The translations under genes and the position numbers were made by a program. Shown in pieces: positions 1-10,230 of a DNA stretch of 33,934 nucleotides; position 1 is the stretch's first letter; each line of letters begins with the position of its first letter. The notes beneath the pieces were generated by a model. That model was given only the letters and a program-made list of their open reading frames with translations. It was not told the origin of the DNA and searched no databases. Source of the stretch: Emcibacter sp. GTDB taxonomy: Bacteria; Pseudomonadota; Alphaproteobacteria; Sphingomonadales; Emcibacteraceae. The stretch spans positions 1 to 33,934 of the forward strand of contig JALUWZ010000173.1 in NCBI GenBank assembly GCA_027019205.1, read 5' to 3'.

Positions 1-2
1 GC

Positions 3-566
3 TTCCGGGAAGACCTGCTGTTCCGGCTTAATGTGGTTAACCTGAATATTCCCCGCCTGAAAGACCGGCCCGAGGATATTCGGGTGCTGTGCAAACATTT
101 TGCTGTCAAATATGCCGAATTCAACGGCCTGCCCCACAAAAAAATCTCTGACGGGGCCATGAAGGTGCTGATCAATCACCAATGGCCCGGCAATGTGCGC
201 GAACTGGAAAATACCCTGCACCGGGCGGTTCTGCTGACCATAGGTGATACGATCAATGCGTCTGACATCGTCCTGCCCGATGGCCGACCCCATATGGAAA
301 TCCAGTCCGGTGCGGCCTCCTTTGACAATGGACAGACCCCCGAGGGAACCGAACCGCTTGCCGCCGCCTCGCTAATCGGGCGGACCGTGGCCGATGTGGA
401 AAAGGACCTGATCATTGATACCCTGAAACATTGTCTGGGCAACCGTACCCATGCCGCCAATATTCTGGGTATTTCAATACGGACATTACGCAACAAACTT
501 AATATCTATATGTCGGACGGCGTGACTGTTCCCGGCCCCGGAACGCCGCCTGCCCCAACTTTATAA
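3..566 (+). CDS. flbD: Sigma-54-dependent NtrC-family response regulator, C-terminal part (FlbD-like flagellar activator); 5' end outside the window
   Basis: Open frame enters from the window edge (FREDLLFRLNVVNLNIPRLKDRPEDI...), then NHQWPGNVRELENTLHRAVLL and a C-terminal Fis-type HTH (AANILGISIRTLRNKLN); next to flhA. Confidence 0.75.
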   Translation, partial: FREDLLFRLNVVNLNIPRLKDRPEDIRVLCKHFAVKYAEFNGLPHKKISDGAMKVLINHQWPGNVRELENTLHRAVLLTIGDTINASDIVLPDGRPHMEIQSGAASFDNGQTPEGTEPLAAASLIGRTVADVEKDLIIDTLKHCLGNRTHAANILGISIRTLRNKLNIYMSDGVTVPGPGTPPAPTL

Positions 567-583
567 AATTACTTTATAAAATT
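558..583 (+). repeat. Perfect 13-bp tandem duplication (actttataaaatt x2) spanning the flbD-like stop codon
   Basis: Direct reading: ACTTTATAAAATT|ACTTTATAAAATT; stop TAA at 564-566 lies in the first copy. Confidence 0.9.
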
Positions 584-630
584 ATGCAACAGAAACATCG
601 ACTTGAAACAGAATAAGATAACCCCGGCTT

Positions 631-2730
631 ATGAGCGATACAGTTCCCGATAACCCGTCCGGCACAACAGGCTTGATGGCAAATATTGCCAATCGGTCCG
701 ATATTGTCATGGCCGTCGGCGTTGTGATGATTCTGACCATCCTGTTTCTGCCGATGCCGACCTGGTTGCTGGATATATCGCTGGCAATTTCCTTTACCTT
801 TTCGGTCATGGTTCTGATGACCGCCCTGTTTATCCAGACTCCGCTGGAATTCAACTCTTTTCCCACCGTCCTGCTGCTCGCCACCATGTTGCGGCTGGCG
901 CTTAATGTGGCCTCGACCCGGCTGATCCTGTCCAATGGTCATACCGGCCCGTCAGCGGCAGGGCATGTGATCGAAGCCTTTGGCAATTTTGTTATGGGCG
1001 GCAATTTTGTCATCGGCATTATCGTCTTTTCGGTATTGCTGATCATTAATTTCATGGTGATCACCAAGGGCAGTGGCCGTATCGCCGAGGTTGCCGCCAG
1101 ATTCTCCCTTGACGCCATGCCCGGAAAACAGATGGCGATTGATGCCGATCTTTCATCAGGCCTGATTGACGAAAATTCTGCCCGGACCCGGCGCAAGAAT
1201 CTGGAGGATGAAAGCACCTTTTTCGGGGCCATGGACGGGGCGGCCAAATATGTCCGGGGGGATGCCGTTGCCGGACTGTTGATTACCTTTATCAATATCA
1301 TTGCCGGGATGATTATCGGCGTAGCGCAAAAGGGGATGAGTTTTGGTGATGCGGCCAATACCTATACCCTGCTCACGGTGGGCGACGGTCTGGTCAGCCA
1401 GATTCCCGCCCTGATCATTTCGACCGCCGCCGGCCTGCTGGTAACCAAGGCCGGACTGTCGGGCCGCACCGATCAGGCCCTGTTTAAACAGATCAGCAAT
1501 TATCCCCGCGCCCTCGGGGTCAGTTCGGGCCTGCTTATTGTTCTGTCCCTGTTGCCCGGCATTCCCTTTCTGCCCTTCGCCACCCTTGCCGCCCTGCTCG
1601 GGGTGGCAACCATAGCCCTCGGCAGACAACAAGACAGGAAGGAAGAAGCCAGACTGAAGGCCGTAGATGACGAAGAAAAGCAGATTGAGCCGGTGGAAGA
1701 ACCAATCACCACGGCGCTGGTGATTGACCCGATCCGGCTCGAACTGGGCTATGGTCTGCTGCCGCTGATCAATGATGACAGCGGCATTCGCCTGACCGAT
1801 CAGATCAAGGCCCTGCGCCGACAGCTGGCGACCGATATGGGATTTGTCATGCCGTCGGTGCGGATTCTCGATAATATGCAGCTTCCAGCCAATAATTATG
1901 TTATCCGGCTGAAGGAAACCGATGCCGGCGGCGGCGAGATTCAACCCAATATGCTGCTGGTGATGGACCCGCGCGGCGAGCCGGTGGCCCTGCCGGGGGA
2001 AGATACTCTGGAACCCGCCTTCCAGCTGCCCGCCAAATGGATTGATAAAAGCATGAAGGAGGAAGCCTCCTTTCGCGGCTATACCGTGGTGGATGCCGCA
2101 ACCGTCATCACCACCCATATTACCGAGGTCATCAAGGATAACATGCCGGAACTGCTGTCCTATGCCGAGGTAAAGAAACTGCTGGATGATCTGGCGGCCG
2201 AGCATCAGAAGCTGATCGCCGATCTTGTGCCGACCCTGATTACCCAGAGCGGGGTCCAGCGGGTTCTGCAAAATCTGCTGAGCGAGCGGGTGTCAATCCG
2301 TGACCTGCCAACAATTCTCGAAGGCATTGCCGAGGCCTGTGGCTATACCCAGAATATCGTCATGATCACCGAACATGCCCGGACCCGCCTTGCCCGGCAG
2401 ATCAGTTATGAAAATGCCGATCAGGACGGCGTTATCCCGCTGATCAGCCTGTCCCCGGAATGGGAGCAGGCCTTTATTGACAGCCTCGTTGGCGGCGGCG
2501 AGGAGAAACAGCTCGCCATGCCGCCGAGCCAGTTGCAGGAATTTATCGGGCTGGTCCGCATGACGTTCGAGGATCAGGCCCATGCCGGGGAATTGCCGGT
2601 TCTGCTGACCAGCCCGATGATCCGGCCCTATGTGCGCTCAATCATTGAACGCTTCCGGCCCGCGACCGTGGTGATGTCCCAGAATGAGGTCCATCCAAAG
2701 GTTAAAATCAGAACGCTCGGACAGATCTAG
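631..2730 (+). CDS. flhA: Flagellar biosynthesis protein FlhA
   Basis: 699 aa; multi-TM N-terminus, AEVAARFSLDAMPGKQMAIDADLSSGLI motif typical of FlhA/FHIPEP family, cytoplasmic C-domain. Confidence 0.97.
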   Translation: MSDTVPDNPSGTTGLMANIANRSDIVMAVGVVMILTILFLPMPTWLLDISLAISFTFSVMVLMTALFIQTPLEFNSFPTVLLLATMLRLALNVASTRLILSNGHTGPSAAGHVIEAFGNFVMGGNFVIGIIVFSVLLIINFMVITKGSGRIAEVAARFSLDAMPGKQMAIDADLSSGLIDENSARTRRKNLEDESTFFGAMDGAAKYVRGDAVAGLLITFINIIAGMIIGVAQKGMSFGDAANTYTLLTVGDGLVSQIPALIISTAAGLLVTKAGLSGRTDQALFKQISNYPRALGVSSGLLIVLSLLPGIPFLPFATLAALLGVATIALGRQQDRKEEARLKAVDDEEKQIEPVEEPITTALVIDPIRLELGYGLLPLINDDSGIRLTDQIKALRRQLATDMGFVMPSVRILDNMQLPANNYVIRLKETDAGGGEIQPNMLLVMDPRGEPVALPGEDTLEPAFQLPAKWIDKSMKEEASFRGYTVVDAATVITTHITEVIKDNMPELLSYAEVKKLLDDLAAEHQKLIADLVPTLITQSGVQRVLQNLLSERVSIRDLPTILEGIAEACGYTQNIVMITEHARTRLARQISYENADQDGVIPLISLSPEWEQAFIDSLVGGGEEKQLAMPPSQLQEFIGLVRMTFEDQAHAGELPVLLTSPMIRPYVRSIIERFRPATVVMSQNEVHPKVKIRTLGQI

Positions 2731-2738
2731 GGAAAACC

Positions 2739-3785
2739 ATGCGGTTAAAGATATTCACTGGCGATAGTATGAAGGCCGCCCTTGCCGGGGTTCGGGAAGC
2801 CCTGGGGGACGATGCCATCATCATCAGTTCCACCGAGGAGGGTGGCAAGGTCAAGGTAACGGCGGCCATGGAAATCCCTGCCGCCAAAATCACCCCGCGC
2901 AAGGCCCGGAAGCCCCGACCAAAACCCGCCGCCGTACAGAAAACCCTGAAAGAGCTGGAGCAGGAGGATTACGCCCAGTCCCTCGACCTGCCCCATTTCC
3001 TCGGCCATCATGGCCTTGAAAAGGCCCTGATGAAACGAATAATCGAAACTGCGGCCTCTTTTGATGAGGACAGGAATATCACCGCGCTGGCAAAGGCCCT
3101 TGACGTCATGTTCCATTTCAGTCCGATCAATAATGATTACCAAAAGCGGCCCCTGATGCTGGTCGGTCCGCCCGGCGTCGGCAAGACTGTCACGGCGGCC
3201 AAACTTGCCAGTCAGGCAGTGCTATCGGGGCGGGCGGTACGCCTGATCAACAGTGATACCATCCGCACCGGCGGCACGGCGCAGCTTGAAGGCTATGCAG
3301 AAATTCTGAAAGTTCCGCTGATTGAGGCGGCAGAGCCTGACCTGCTGGCCCCGGCGATTGACACCGGCAGACAGCCTGATGAGCTGGTGATCATTGATAC
3401 GATGGGATATAATCCTCTCAACAGCGATGAAATGGCCGATCTGCATCACTTCACCCGGGTCTGCGATGTTGAACCCCTGCTGGTGATTGCCGCCGGGACC
3501 GATATCCTGGAGGCGCGGGAGATTGCCGAAACCTATGCCGGTCTCGGGGTCAGAAGATTTATCGCCACCCGGCTTGATGTCGCCCGGCGCTATGGCAGCC
3601 TGCTCGCTACTGCCGCCGCCATGGACCTTGCCTTTGCCGGGGTTGGCATTACCCCCTATCTCGCCAAGGGGATCGAGCATATTGATGCGCTGAGCCTGTC
3701 CCGGCTGCTGATCCGGATTGATGACCGCAGGCCTTTCATGCCGCCACAAGAAGATATAGAAGATGATGAAGGTAACACACCATGA
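2739..3785 (+). CDS. flhF: Flagellar biosynthesis SRP-type GTPase FlhF
   Basis: N-term MRLKIFTGDSMKAALAGVREALGDDAIIISS; P-loop VGPPGVGKTVTAAKLA; between flhA and flhG. Confidence 0.92.
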   Translation: MRLKIFTGDSMKAALAGVREALGDDAIIISSTEEGGKVKVTAAMEIPAAKITPRKARKPRPKPAAVQKTLKELEQEDYAQSLDLPHFLGHHGLEKALMKRIIETAASFDEDRNITALAKALDVMFHFSPINNDYQKRPLMLVGPPGVGKTVTAAKLASQAVLSGRAVRLINSDTIRTGGTAQLEGYAEILKVPLIEAAEPDLLAPAIDTGRQPDELVIIDTMGYNPLNSDEMADLHHFTRVCDVEPLLVIAAGTDILEAREIAETYAGLGVRRFIATRLDVARRYGSLLATAAAMDLAFAGVGITPYLAKGIEHIDALSLSRLLIRIDDRRPFMPPQEDIEDDEGNTP

Positions 3786-4540
3786 CCTCCCCTGAGACAA
3801 TCTCCTCAAAAATTATCACCATTGCCTCGGGCAAAGGCGGGGTTGGCAAGACCTGGGTCTCGACCACCCTGTGCCATCTGTTTGCCGCACAGGGCAAACG
3901 CGTGTTGCTGTTTGACGGTGATCTCGGCCTCGCCAATGTTGATATTCAGCTTGGCCTTGTTCCGGAAACTGATCTCGGGCAGGTGCTGTCAGGAGCAATC
4001 CCGCTTGAGCAGGCCATCACGCGCTTTGACAACGGGCCGGGCAGCTTTGACATTATCTCCGGCCAGTCCGGTTCCGGAACCCTGGCCTCGCTGAAAAGGG
4101 AAAAGCTCACGGCGCTTAACCGCGACCTGAGCCTGCTGTCACACCAGTATGACCTGACGGTTCTGGATCTCGGGGCCGGGGTTGAAACCTCGGTCATGAC
4201 ATTATGTGAAACTGCCGACCGGATTATCGTTGTGGTAACCGCCGACCCGACGTCACTGACCGATGCCTATGCCTTCATCAAAATGAACCATATGCGCGAC
4301 CGGAACCTCAATCTGGCCATTCTCGTCAACATGGCCGAAGACCGCCATGAAGGCAAAAAAATCTATCAGAGCCTTAAAAAAGTCTGTGAGAATTTCCTCA
4401 GATTCACCCCGGACTATCTGGGGTCGGTGCACCGGGACAGTCATGTCACCGATGCCATCCGCCACCAGAAACCACTGTTGCAGCGCCACCCGAAATCCCG
4501 CGCCGGGGAAGATATGGCGGAAATTGCCAAAAAGGTGTAA
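3782..4540 (+). CDS. flhG: MinD/ParA-like ATPase FlhG
   Basis: Deviant Walker A IASGKGGVGKTWVSTTL, DGDLGLANVDIQLGL; ATGA overlap with flhF. Confidence 0.9.
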   Translation: MTSPETISSKIITIASGKGGVGKTWVSTTLCHLFAAQGKRVLLFDGDLGLANVDIQLGLVPETDLGQVLSGAIPLEQAITRFDNGPGSFDIISGQSGSGTLASLKREKLTALNRDLSLLSHQYDLTVLDLGAGVETSVMTLCETADRIIVVVTADPTSLTDAYAFIKMNHMRDRNLNLAILVNMAEDRHEGKKIYQSLKKVCENFLRFTPDYLGSVHRDSHVTDAIRHQKPLLQRHPKSRAGEDMAEIAKKV

Positions 4541-4549
4541 TATGGTCCC

Positions 4550-6778
4550 ATGAGCGATATTGATGCCCCTTCACATATTCCCCGTCAAACCGGCGAAGCG
4601 GCGACCCGGGTAACCCGGGCATCAACCACATCCGATGACAGTTCCGCCGAACAGAAATCCGGCGACAACAAGACCCCGCCGCCAGAAAAGACCACGGAAA
4701 CACCGGAAAAAGCTGCCGTCCACGAGACAGCCGTCACCATCTCCACCAGCCTGTCCAGCCTTGAGGCCGGAGGCCGGATCACGGCGGAATATCTTGGGAT
4801 TGATGGCCAGGGCCGTCCGCTGATCGCCTCTGAAAGTGGAACATATACCGTCACATATGATCCAAAAGAGCAGCCGAAAATTGAAAGAATCCCCCGGGAT
4901 GCCACATTGGAAATAAAGATTTTAAAAGTGGACCGGCAGATTGATGCCCGGCTGATATTTCATGACCCGGCGGCCAAAAGCGCCATATCACTTGCCGTGA
5001 CGCTGGAACTGACCAGCCTCGGGAATGGCCCGCCAAGGCCGCGTCCGACTGCCGGTCGGGAACATCTGCCCCTTGAACAGCAGAAAATATCCTACCAGAC
5101 AACTGCCGTTTTCCGGGCGGAAAATATTGCCCGGGAAAGTGCCAGCAAACTTGCCGGACTTCCCCTGCCTGCTGCCACAACCAATTACACCCTGTATGAA
5201 AAGGCGTTGCCACAGGAAAACCGCCCGGCCATCGTCCGCACAGCCATTGCCGGAAATGCCCTGATCGCCCAAGAGCAGACACAGGAGCAGACACAGGGTC
5301 AGACAACACAGGGGCTAATACAGACGGGCACAGGACCGGCAGCCCCCGGGGAAAGCCTGCCGCCGGTCAGGGATATTCAGGGCCTGCTCAATAAAAATAT
5401 GCTGGCAACCGTTATCAAGACTTTCCCCGCAGCCCCGGATACCCTTCCCGAAATAATCCGTCAGCAGCTCGGGCCTGTTTCGCCGCTGATGGCACTCAGG
5501 ACCGGGCGTAATTTTACCCTGCATATAGACTCGGTCGCAATTCCTGACAGCCGCCCTGCCGAGGCCCCGCCAACAAAAATTGATGTTACAGAACAGCCCC
5601 CCGTGGCGAAATCCCCCCGACAGGTCAAGGTCGCCCGGGCTGAATTTTCCGGCATTATTATCACCCCGGGACAAAATATCCTGCCGGAAATACCCGGGAA
5701 AGCCAATTTAACGACTGCCGCAGCCGCAAAATCAAATCCTCTCTATCCCAACCGCTACAGCCCCGCGTCATCCGCCCGGCCCGGATCGGGGCCCGAATCG
5801 GGAAATGACCATAAAACCCTTTATGTCGCGACACCGGTTTCCATCATCAAATTCCAGAGTCCGGTCGAGCTTAAAGCCGGAACAGTGATAAATTTCTCCC
5901 TGCCCGAAAGACCGGTGCAGACCGGATCAAGGGTCGCCTCAACCGGGGATGATATTGCTGCGCGTCAGAATATCCCGGCGCCGGAAAACCGGCCTGCCGA
6001 CCAGGCCATAGCCACGCCCCCGGTGACCCGGCCCGGTTTGCCGCCCGCCGCACCGGCAGAACTGCCGCCGCAGCCGCTGGAAACTTTCATCCAAAACTGG
6101 CAGTCCCTGAGCCAGATTCTATCGGTCCTGTCCGTCGGGGGCAGCAGCATGGCCCAAAGCCTGAATAACCGGCTGCCCGGTATCGAAAATCCGGCCCGAA
6201 TGACCACCGGCATGATTTTTTTCCTTGCCGCCATCGGGGCGAAAACACCTGCGAGAATCTGGCTCGGGCCGGATGTCACCCGGCGTCTTGAACAGGCCGG
6301 GCAGGAAAAATTACTGCAAAAGCTCGATAATGACATGCAGCGCATCTTCCGGCTCGGCACCACAACGACCACGCCGAATGACTGGCGTCCGGCGCTGTTG
6401 CCGCTCCATATCGGCGGCGATGTCACGGCCATCCCGATTCTGACCCGGCAGGTGCGGGATGACAGGCCCGATGGTGAAAATGGCGCCGATAGGGAGGGGG
6501 AAGACCGGGACAAGACGACCCGCTTCATCGTCGAACTTGACCTCAGCCAGTTCGGCCAGATCCAGCTCGATGGTCTGTTAAAAGATCAAAAGCTCAATAT
6601 CATCATCCGGGCCGGGATTAAACTGCCCCCGGCCATGAAGGCCAGCATGACTGATATGTTCACCACCGCGCTTGATATCAGCGGCTATCGCGGCGATCTG
6701 CAATTCAGGGATAATAGCGCCCCTGACCTTTCGGTCCGTAATATCATTAATCAGAGAATTCATATGACGGGGGTATAA
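4550..6778 (+). CDS. FliK-like flagellar hook-length control protein (Pro/Ala-rich, divergent)
   Basis: 742 aa, long low-complexity Pro/Gln-rich middle and a folded C-terminal domain (VELDLSQFGQIQLDGLL...LNIIIRAG); position in flagellar locus. Confidence 0.5.
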   Translation: MSDIDAPSHIPRQTGEAATRVTRASTTSDDSSAEQKSGDNKTPPPEKTTETPEKAAVHETAVTISTSLSSLEAGGRITAEYLGIDGQGRPLIASESGTYTVTYDPKEQPKIERIPRDATLEIKILKVDRQIDARLIFHDPAAKSAISLAVTLELTSLGNGPPRPRPTAGREHLPLEQQKISYQTTAVFRAENIARESASKLAGLPLPAATTNYTLYEKALPQENRPAIVRTAIAGNALIAQEQTQEQTQGQTTQGLIQTGTGPAAPGESLPPVRDIQGLLNKNMLATVIKTFPAAPDTLPEIIRQQLGPVSPLMALRTGRNFTLHIDSVAIPDSRPAEAPPTKIDVTEQPPVAKSPRQVKVARAEFSGIIITPGQNILPEIPGKANLTTAAAAKSNPLYPNRYSPASSARPGSGPESGNDHKTLYVATPVSIIKFQSPVELKAGTVINFSLPERPVQTGSRVASTGDDIAARQNIPAPENRPADQAIATPPVTRPGLPPAAPAELPPQPLETFIQNWQSLSQILSVLSVGGSSMAQSLNNRLPGIENPARMTTGMIFFLAAIGAKTPARIWLGPDVTRRLEQAGQEKLLQKLDNDMQRIFRLGTTTTTPNDWRPALLPLHIGGDVTAIPILTRQVRDDRPDGENGADREGEDRDKTTRFIVELDLSQFGQIQLDGLLKDQKLNIIIRAGIKLPPAMKASMTDMFTTALDISGYRGDLQFRDNSAPDLSVRNIINQRIHMTGV

Positions 6779-6791
6779 CAAAATAATAACC

Positions 6792-7187
6792 ATGGATAAT
6801 CACTTGAAAAAAAATCTTCACACAACGCCAAATCCATACAAGAGCAAGGCCTGTTGCGTTTCGGTCCTTCAGGAAATCACGCTGGATAAGCAGATATTTC
6901 TGCTCGGATTGCGTTATTTCCCGGACAAGCTGTTGCTCGACCACAAGGGGCTGGCAGCCTATCTCGGCACCATGGTTACCCGGGACGGCAGCAAGGTGGA
7001 AGCACTGGCCCACAGCATTCTTGAAGATATCATGGATCAGATTATCCCGAAATGGATCGAAATCACCCTGAAACAACAGCAGAATAAATTTGGCCAGACA
7101 GTTCTCGTCACCATGGAAGACCGTCAGCCCAACTGGCAGGATGACGCCCTGTTAAGCCGCCTGCCCGCCCTGAAGCTGACTCCGTAA
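6792..7187 (+). CDS. Hypothetical protein, 131 aa, in the flagellar locus
   Basis: ORF directly downstream of the FliK-like gene; no recognised family. Confidence 0.55.
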   Translation: MDNHLKKNLHTTPNPYKSKACCVSVLQEITLDKQIFLLGLRYFPDKLLLDHKGLAAYLGTMVTRDGSKVEALAHSILEDIMDQIIPKWIEITLKQQQNKFGQTVLVTMEDRQPNWQDDALLSRLPALKLTP

Positions 7188-7297
7188 TCCGTGCCAGAAC
7201 GAGACAATATTGTCGGAAATCTTTACACTCTTGATATGTTAAATATTTTTATTTGTTTGTTTTTAGTCAAGTATATTATTTTCGAGGTGGGGCCTTG

Positions 7298-7726
7298 CTA
7301 CCCCGTCTGCTGACGGCGGCGGTGGATATTGAGGGACAGCTCGTCAAGGTCATCCTGCTCGCGCTGGTTAAGATCGGCCTTTTTGCGGTCCAGTTTGCGC
7401 TGTTCGACAACTTCGTATTTCTTCAATTCCCTGAAGGCCTCTGCCACCTGGTCTTTCATATTTTCTATGGAAGCCTCAATCTCGACAATGGAATTTTCTA
7501 TATTGGCCCGCCGGACGATAACCTGCTGGGCATAGCCCGCATAGGCAATACTGACAACGGGGGACGCGGCTACATGCTTTTGCTCTGCCGCCAGTTCCTC
7601 CTCCAGATCGGCAAGATTCTGCAGGAACTCCTGCTTCATTTTCTCAAGCGACACCATATCGCGGCGCTTCTCATCCAGCTGCCATTTATGCAGACGGATC
7701 ATGCCTGTCATGCCCTTGTCACTCAT
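7298..7726 (-). CDS. fliJ: Flagellar export chaperone FliJ-like coiled-coil protein
   Basis: 142 aa charged coiled coil directly downstream of fliI. Confidence 0.8.
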   Translation of the reverse strand: MSDKGMTGMIRLHKWQLDEKRRDMVSLEKMKQEFLQNLADLEEELAAEQKHVAASPVVSIAYAGYAQQVIVRRANIENSIVEIEASIENMKDQVAEAFRELKKYEVVEQRKLDRKKADLNQREQDDLDELSLNIHRRRQQTG

Positions 7727-7754
7727 TATACATATATCCCGTTTTAACTGTTAT

Positions 7755-9092
7755 TTATCCGTCCGCGGCTTCTCCTGGCGGGCCGTCCTGTAATATCCGG
7801 GCAAGCTCTTCATAGCCCTGCGCCAGACTGCTGCTTTCGTCCTTTTTCTGCGCCATGAATTCTTCAAGGGCAGGATAGAAATGAATTGCCGCGTCAACTT
7901 CCCGGTTGGCCCCGGGGCGATAGGCGCCAAGGCGAATCATCTCTTCCATGTCATTATAGTCTGCCAAATATTTACGAGCCGTAACCAAAAGATCATTTTG
8001 TTCATTATTATTGCATCCCGGCATGGTGCGCGAAATAGAGCGCAGAATGTTAATCGCCGGAAAGCGGCCCCGTTCGGCGATCGCCCGGTCAAGCACAATA
8101 TGGCCGTCCAGTATGCCCCGGACCGCATCCGAAATTGGCTCGTTATGATCGTCGCCCTCAACCAGAACCGCAAACAGACCGGTGATCGACCCCCGGTCGA
8201 TACCGGGGCCGGCCCGCTCCAGCAGCCTTGGCAGTTCGGCAAATACTGTCGGGGTATAGCCTTTGCTGGCCGGTGGCTCCCCCCCCGCAAGGCCGATTTC
8301 ACGCTGGGCCATGGCAAAACGGGTCACGCTGTCCATCAGGCACAGCACATCATGGCCCAGGTCGCGGAAATATTCACTGATGGTCAGGGTAAGATAAGCC
8401 GCCTGCCGCCGCATCAGGGCGGTTTCATCGGAGGTCGCCACCACCACCACACTGCGGGCAAGGCCTTCTTCGCCCAGATCATCCTCGATAAATTCCTGAA
8501 CCTCGCGCCCCCGTTCGCCGATAAGACCGATCACCGAAACATCCGAGCGCGCATAGCGGGCGAACATCGACAGCAGAATGGATTTGCCGACGCCGGAGCC
8601 GGAAAATATTCCCATACGCTGTCCCTTGCAACAGGTGACAAATGTATTGAGCGCCCGCACACCGAGATCAATCTTGTCGCCGACCCGCTGACGCAGATGA
8701 GCCGGTGGCGGCTGGGCACGGAGCGGATAGGCCTCGCCGCCCGGCTGGACCGGCCCCTTGCCGTCAATCGGCTCACCCATGGCATTCACCACCCGTCCGA
8801 GCCATTTGGCAGAGGGATGAACCACCGGGGTTTCGCCGCCGACATAGGCCTGACAGCCGACCCCGACCCCCTCAAGCATGGAATAGGGCATAAGCAGCGC
8901 CCGGTCCGCCTTGAAACCAACCACTTCGCAGCGAACCGTTTTATCCTGACGCGAGAGAAGATTAACCCGTGAGCCGATACTTAAGGATTGCTGCGCCCCC
9001 GCCACCTCGACCAGAAGCCCCTGAATACCGACAACCCGGCCATAAAAGCGCCAGCTGTGCAGTCTGTCAATTTCTGCCTTCAAGGTATCCAT
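7755..9092 (-). CDS. fliI: Flagellum-specific ATPase FliI
   Basis: F1-type ATPase: [83 protein letters not shown]. Confidence 0.97.
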   Translation of the reverse strand: MDTLKAEIDRLHSWRFYGRVVGIQGLLVEVAGAQQSLSIGSRVNLLSRQDKTVRCEVVGFKADRALLMPYSMLEGVGVGCQAYVGGETPVVHPSAKWLGRVVNAMGEPIDGKGPVQPGGEAYPLRAQPPPAHLRQRVGDKIDLGVRALNTFVTCCKGQRMGIFSGSGVGKSILLSMFARYARSDVSVIGLIGERGREVQEFIEDDLGEEGLARSVVVVATSDETALMRRQAAYLTLTISEYFRDLGHDVLCLMDSVTRFAMAQREIGLAGGEPPASKGYTPTVFAELPRLLERAGPGIDRGSITGLFAVLVEGDDHNEPISDAVRGILDGHIVLDRAIAERGRFPAINILRSISRTMPGCNNNEQNDLLVTARKYLADYNDMEEMIRLGAYRPGANREVDAAIHFYPALEEFMAQKKDESSSLAQGYEELARILQDGPPGEAADG

Positions 9093-9198
9093 GGGGTTCC
9101 AGATTGATTCATGTTAATTTCTGGTCCATATTACGCGATAATCTGCCGGAATCACAGGAAAACCTGTAGAAAAGTTATATTTTTCCTCTATTTTACTG

Positions 9199-9398
9199 TT
9201 AACTTAAATATTGGGTAATATTCATTAATATTATTATATTTCAACATGTTATACATGCCATTAGCATGCTTCCAGTGCGGTTAACCTTAATAATATCGCG
9301 AAAAACCCCTTGATTTTTTTATCTGGTTACTTTTTGTTAACCAGTAACGTTAATAATAGTTAACAGGAAATGGTTAACCGTAATAATTTAGATATTAA
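9199..9398. promoter_or_regulatory. ctrA upstream region with about ten TTAA half-sites (candidate CtrA autoregulatory region)
   Basis: TTAA at 9199, 9204, 9225, 9281, 9287, 9337, 9350, 9360, 9374, 9395; no exact TTAA-N7-TTAA pair found. Confidence 0.45.
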
Positions 9399-9425
9399 CA
9401 TAATTAGAAAATGATAGGTATTTAC

Positions 9426-10127
9426 ATGCGTGTGCTGCTCATAGAAGATGATCCCTCCACATCCAAAAGTATTGAATTAATGTTATCAGCCGAAGGCTTT
9501 AACATCTACTGTACCGACCTCGGTGAAGAAGGCATCGACCTCGGCAAATTATATGATTATGATATTATCCTGCTGGATCTCAATCTGCCGGATATGCATG
9601 GCTATGATGTATTGAAGAAGCTGCGCCTGTCGAAGGTAACCACGCCTATTCTTATTCTGTCCGGCATGGGTGAACTGGAAAACAAGGTCAAGGGGCTGGG
9701 CTACGGCGCCGACGATTATCTGACCAAACCATTTTACAAGGAAGAACTGGTGGCACGGATACAGGCCATCATCCGGCGCTCCAAGGGCCATGCGGAATCA
9801 ATTATCCGCACTGGCAAGCTCTCCGTCAACCTTGATACAAAGACCGTCGATGTCAATAATCAACGGGTCCATCTGACCGGCAAGGAATATGCCATGCTCG
9901 AACTGCTGTCCCTGCGTAAAAGCACGACGCTGACCAAGGAAATGTTCCTTAATCACCTTTACGGCGGCATGGATGAGCCGGAACTGAAAATCATTGATGT
10001 TTTTATCTGCAAATTACGCAAAAAGCTGATGGCGATCTGCGGCGAAAATTATATTGAAACCGTCTGGGGACGGGGCTATGTGCTGCGTGATCCGGAAAAC
10101 ACAGATGACGTTGCCGTCGCCAGTTAA
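9426..10127 (+). CDS. ctrA: Cell-cycle response regulator CtrA (OmpR-type)
   Basis: [64 protein letters not shown]-terminal winged helix; ORF track start 9411, start moved to the conserved MRVLLIEDD. Confidence 0.95.
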   Translation: MRVLLIEDDPSTSKSIELMLSAEGFNIYCTDLGEEGIDLGKLYDYDIILLDLNLPDMHGYDVLKKLRLSKVTTPILILSGMGELENKVKGLGYGADDYLTKPFYKEELVARIQAIIRRSKGHAESIIRTGKLSVNLDTKTVDVNNQRVHLTGKEYAMLELLSLRKSTTLTKEMFLNHLYGGMDEPELKIIDVFICKLRKKLMAICGENYIETVWGRGYVLRDPENTDDVAVAS

Positions 10128-10170
10128 CGCTGTCAAAAGAATCTCCGGTAAATATAAAAATTTACCAACA

Positions 10171-10209
10171 CAGAAAGGCCACACCGATTATCCGGTGTGG
10201 CCTTTTCTG
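10171..10209. terminator. Bidirectional Rho-independent terminator between convergent ctrA and cheR
   Basis: CAGAAAGGCCACACCG-attatc-CGGTGTGGCCTTTTCTG long inverted repeat flanked by A/T runs. Confidence 0.9.
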
Positions 10210-10230
10210 TAACGAAATTAACAAATATAT

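Noticed and set aside
1156-2271. 371-aa minus-strand ORF opposite flhA
   Set aside because: Antisense shadow of a strongly supported flhA; composition is a mirror of codon usage, no recognisable domain
5270-5310. QEQTQEQTQGQTTQG mini-repeat in the FliK-like protein as a mobile element
   Set aside because: Short low-complexity coding repeat, common in FliK linkers; no sign of mobility
7881-8972. 363-aa plus-strand ORF opposite fliI
   Set aside because: Antisense to a clear fliI; His/Arg-rich artefact of GC-rich codons
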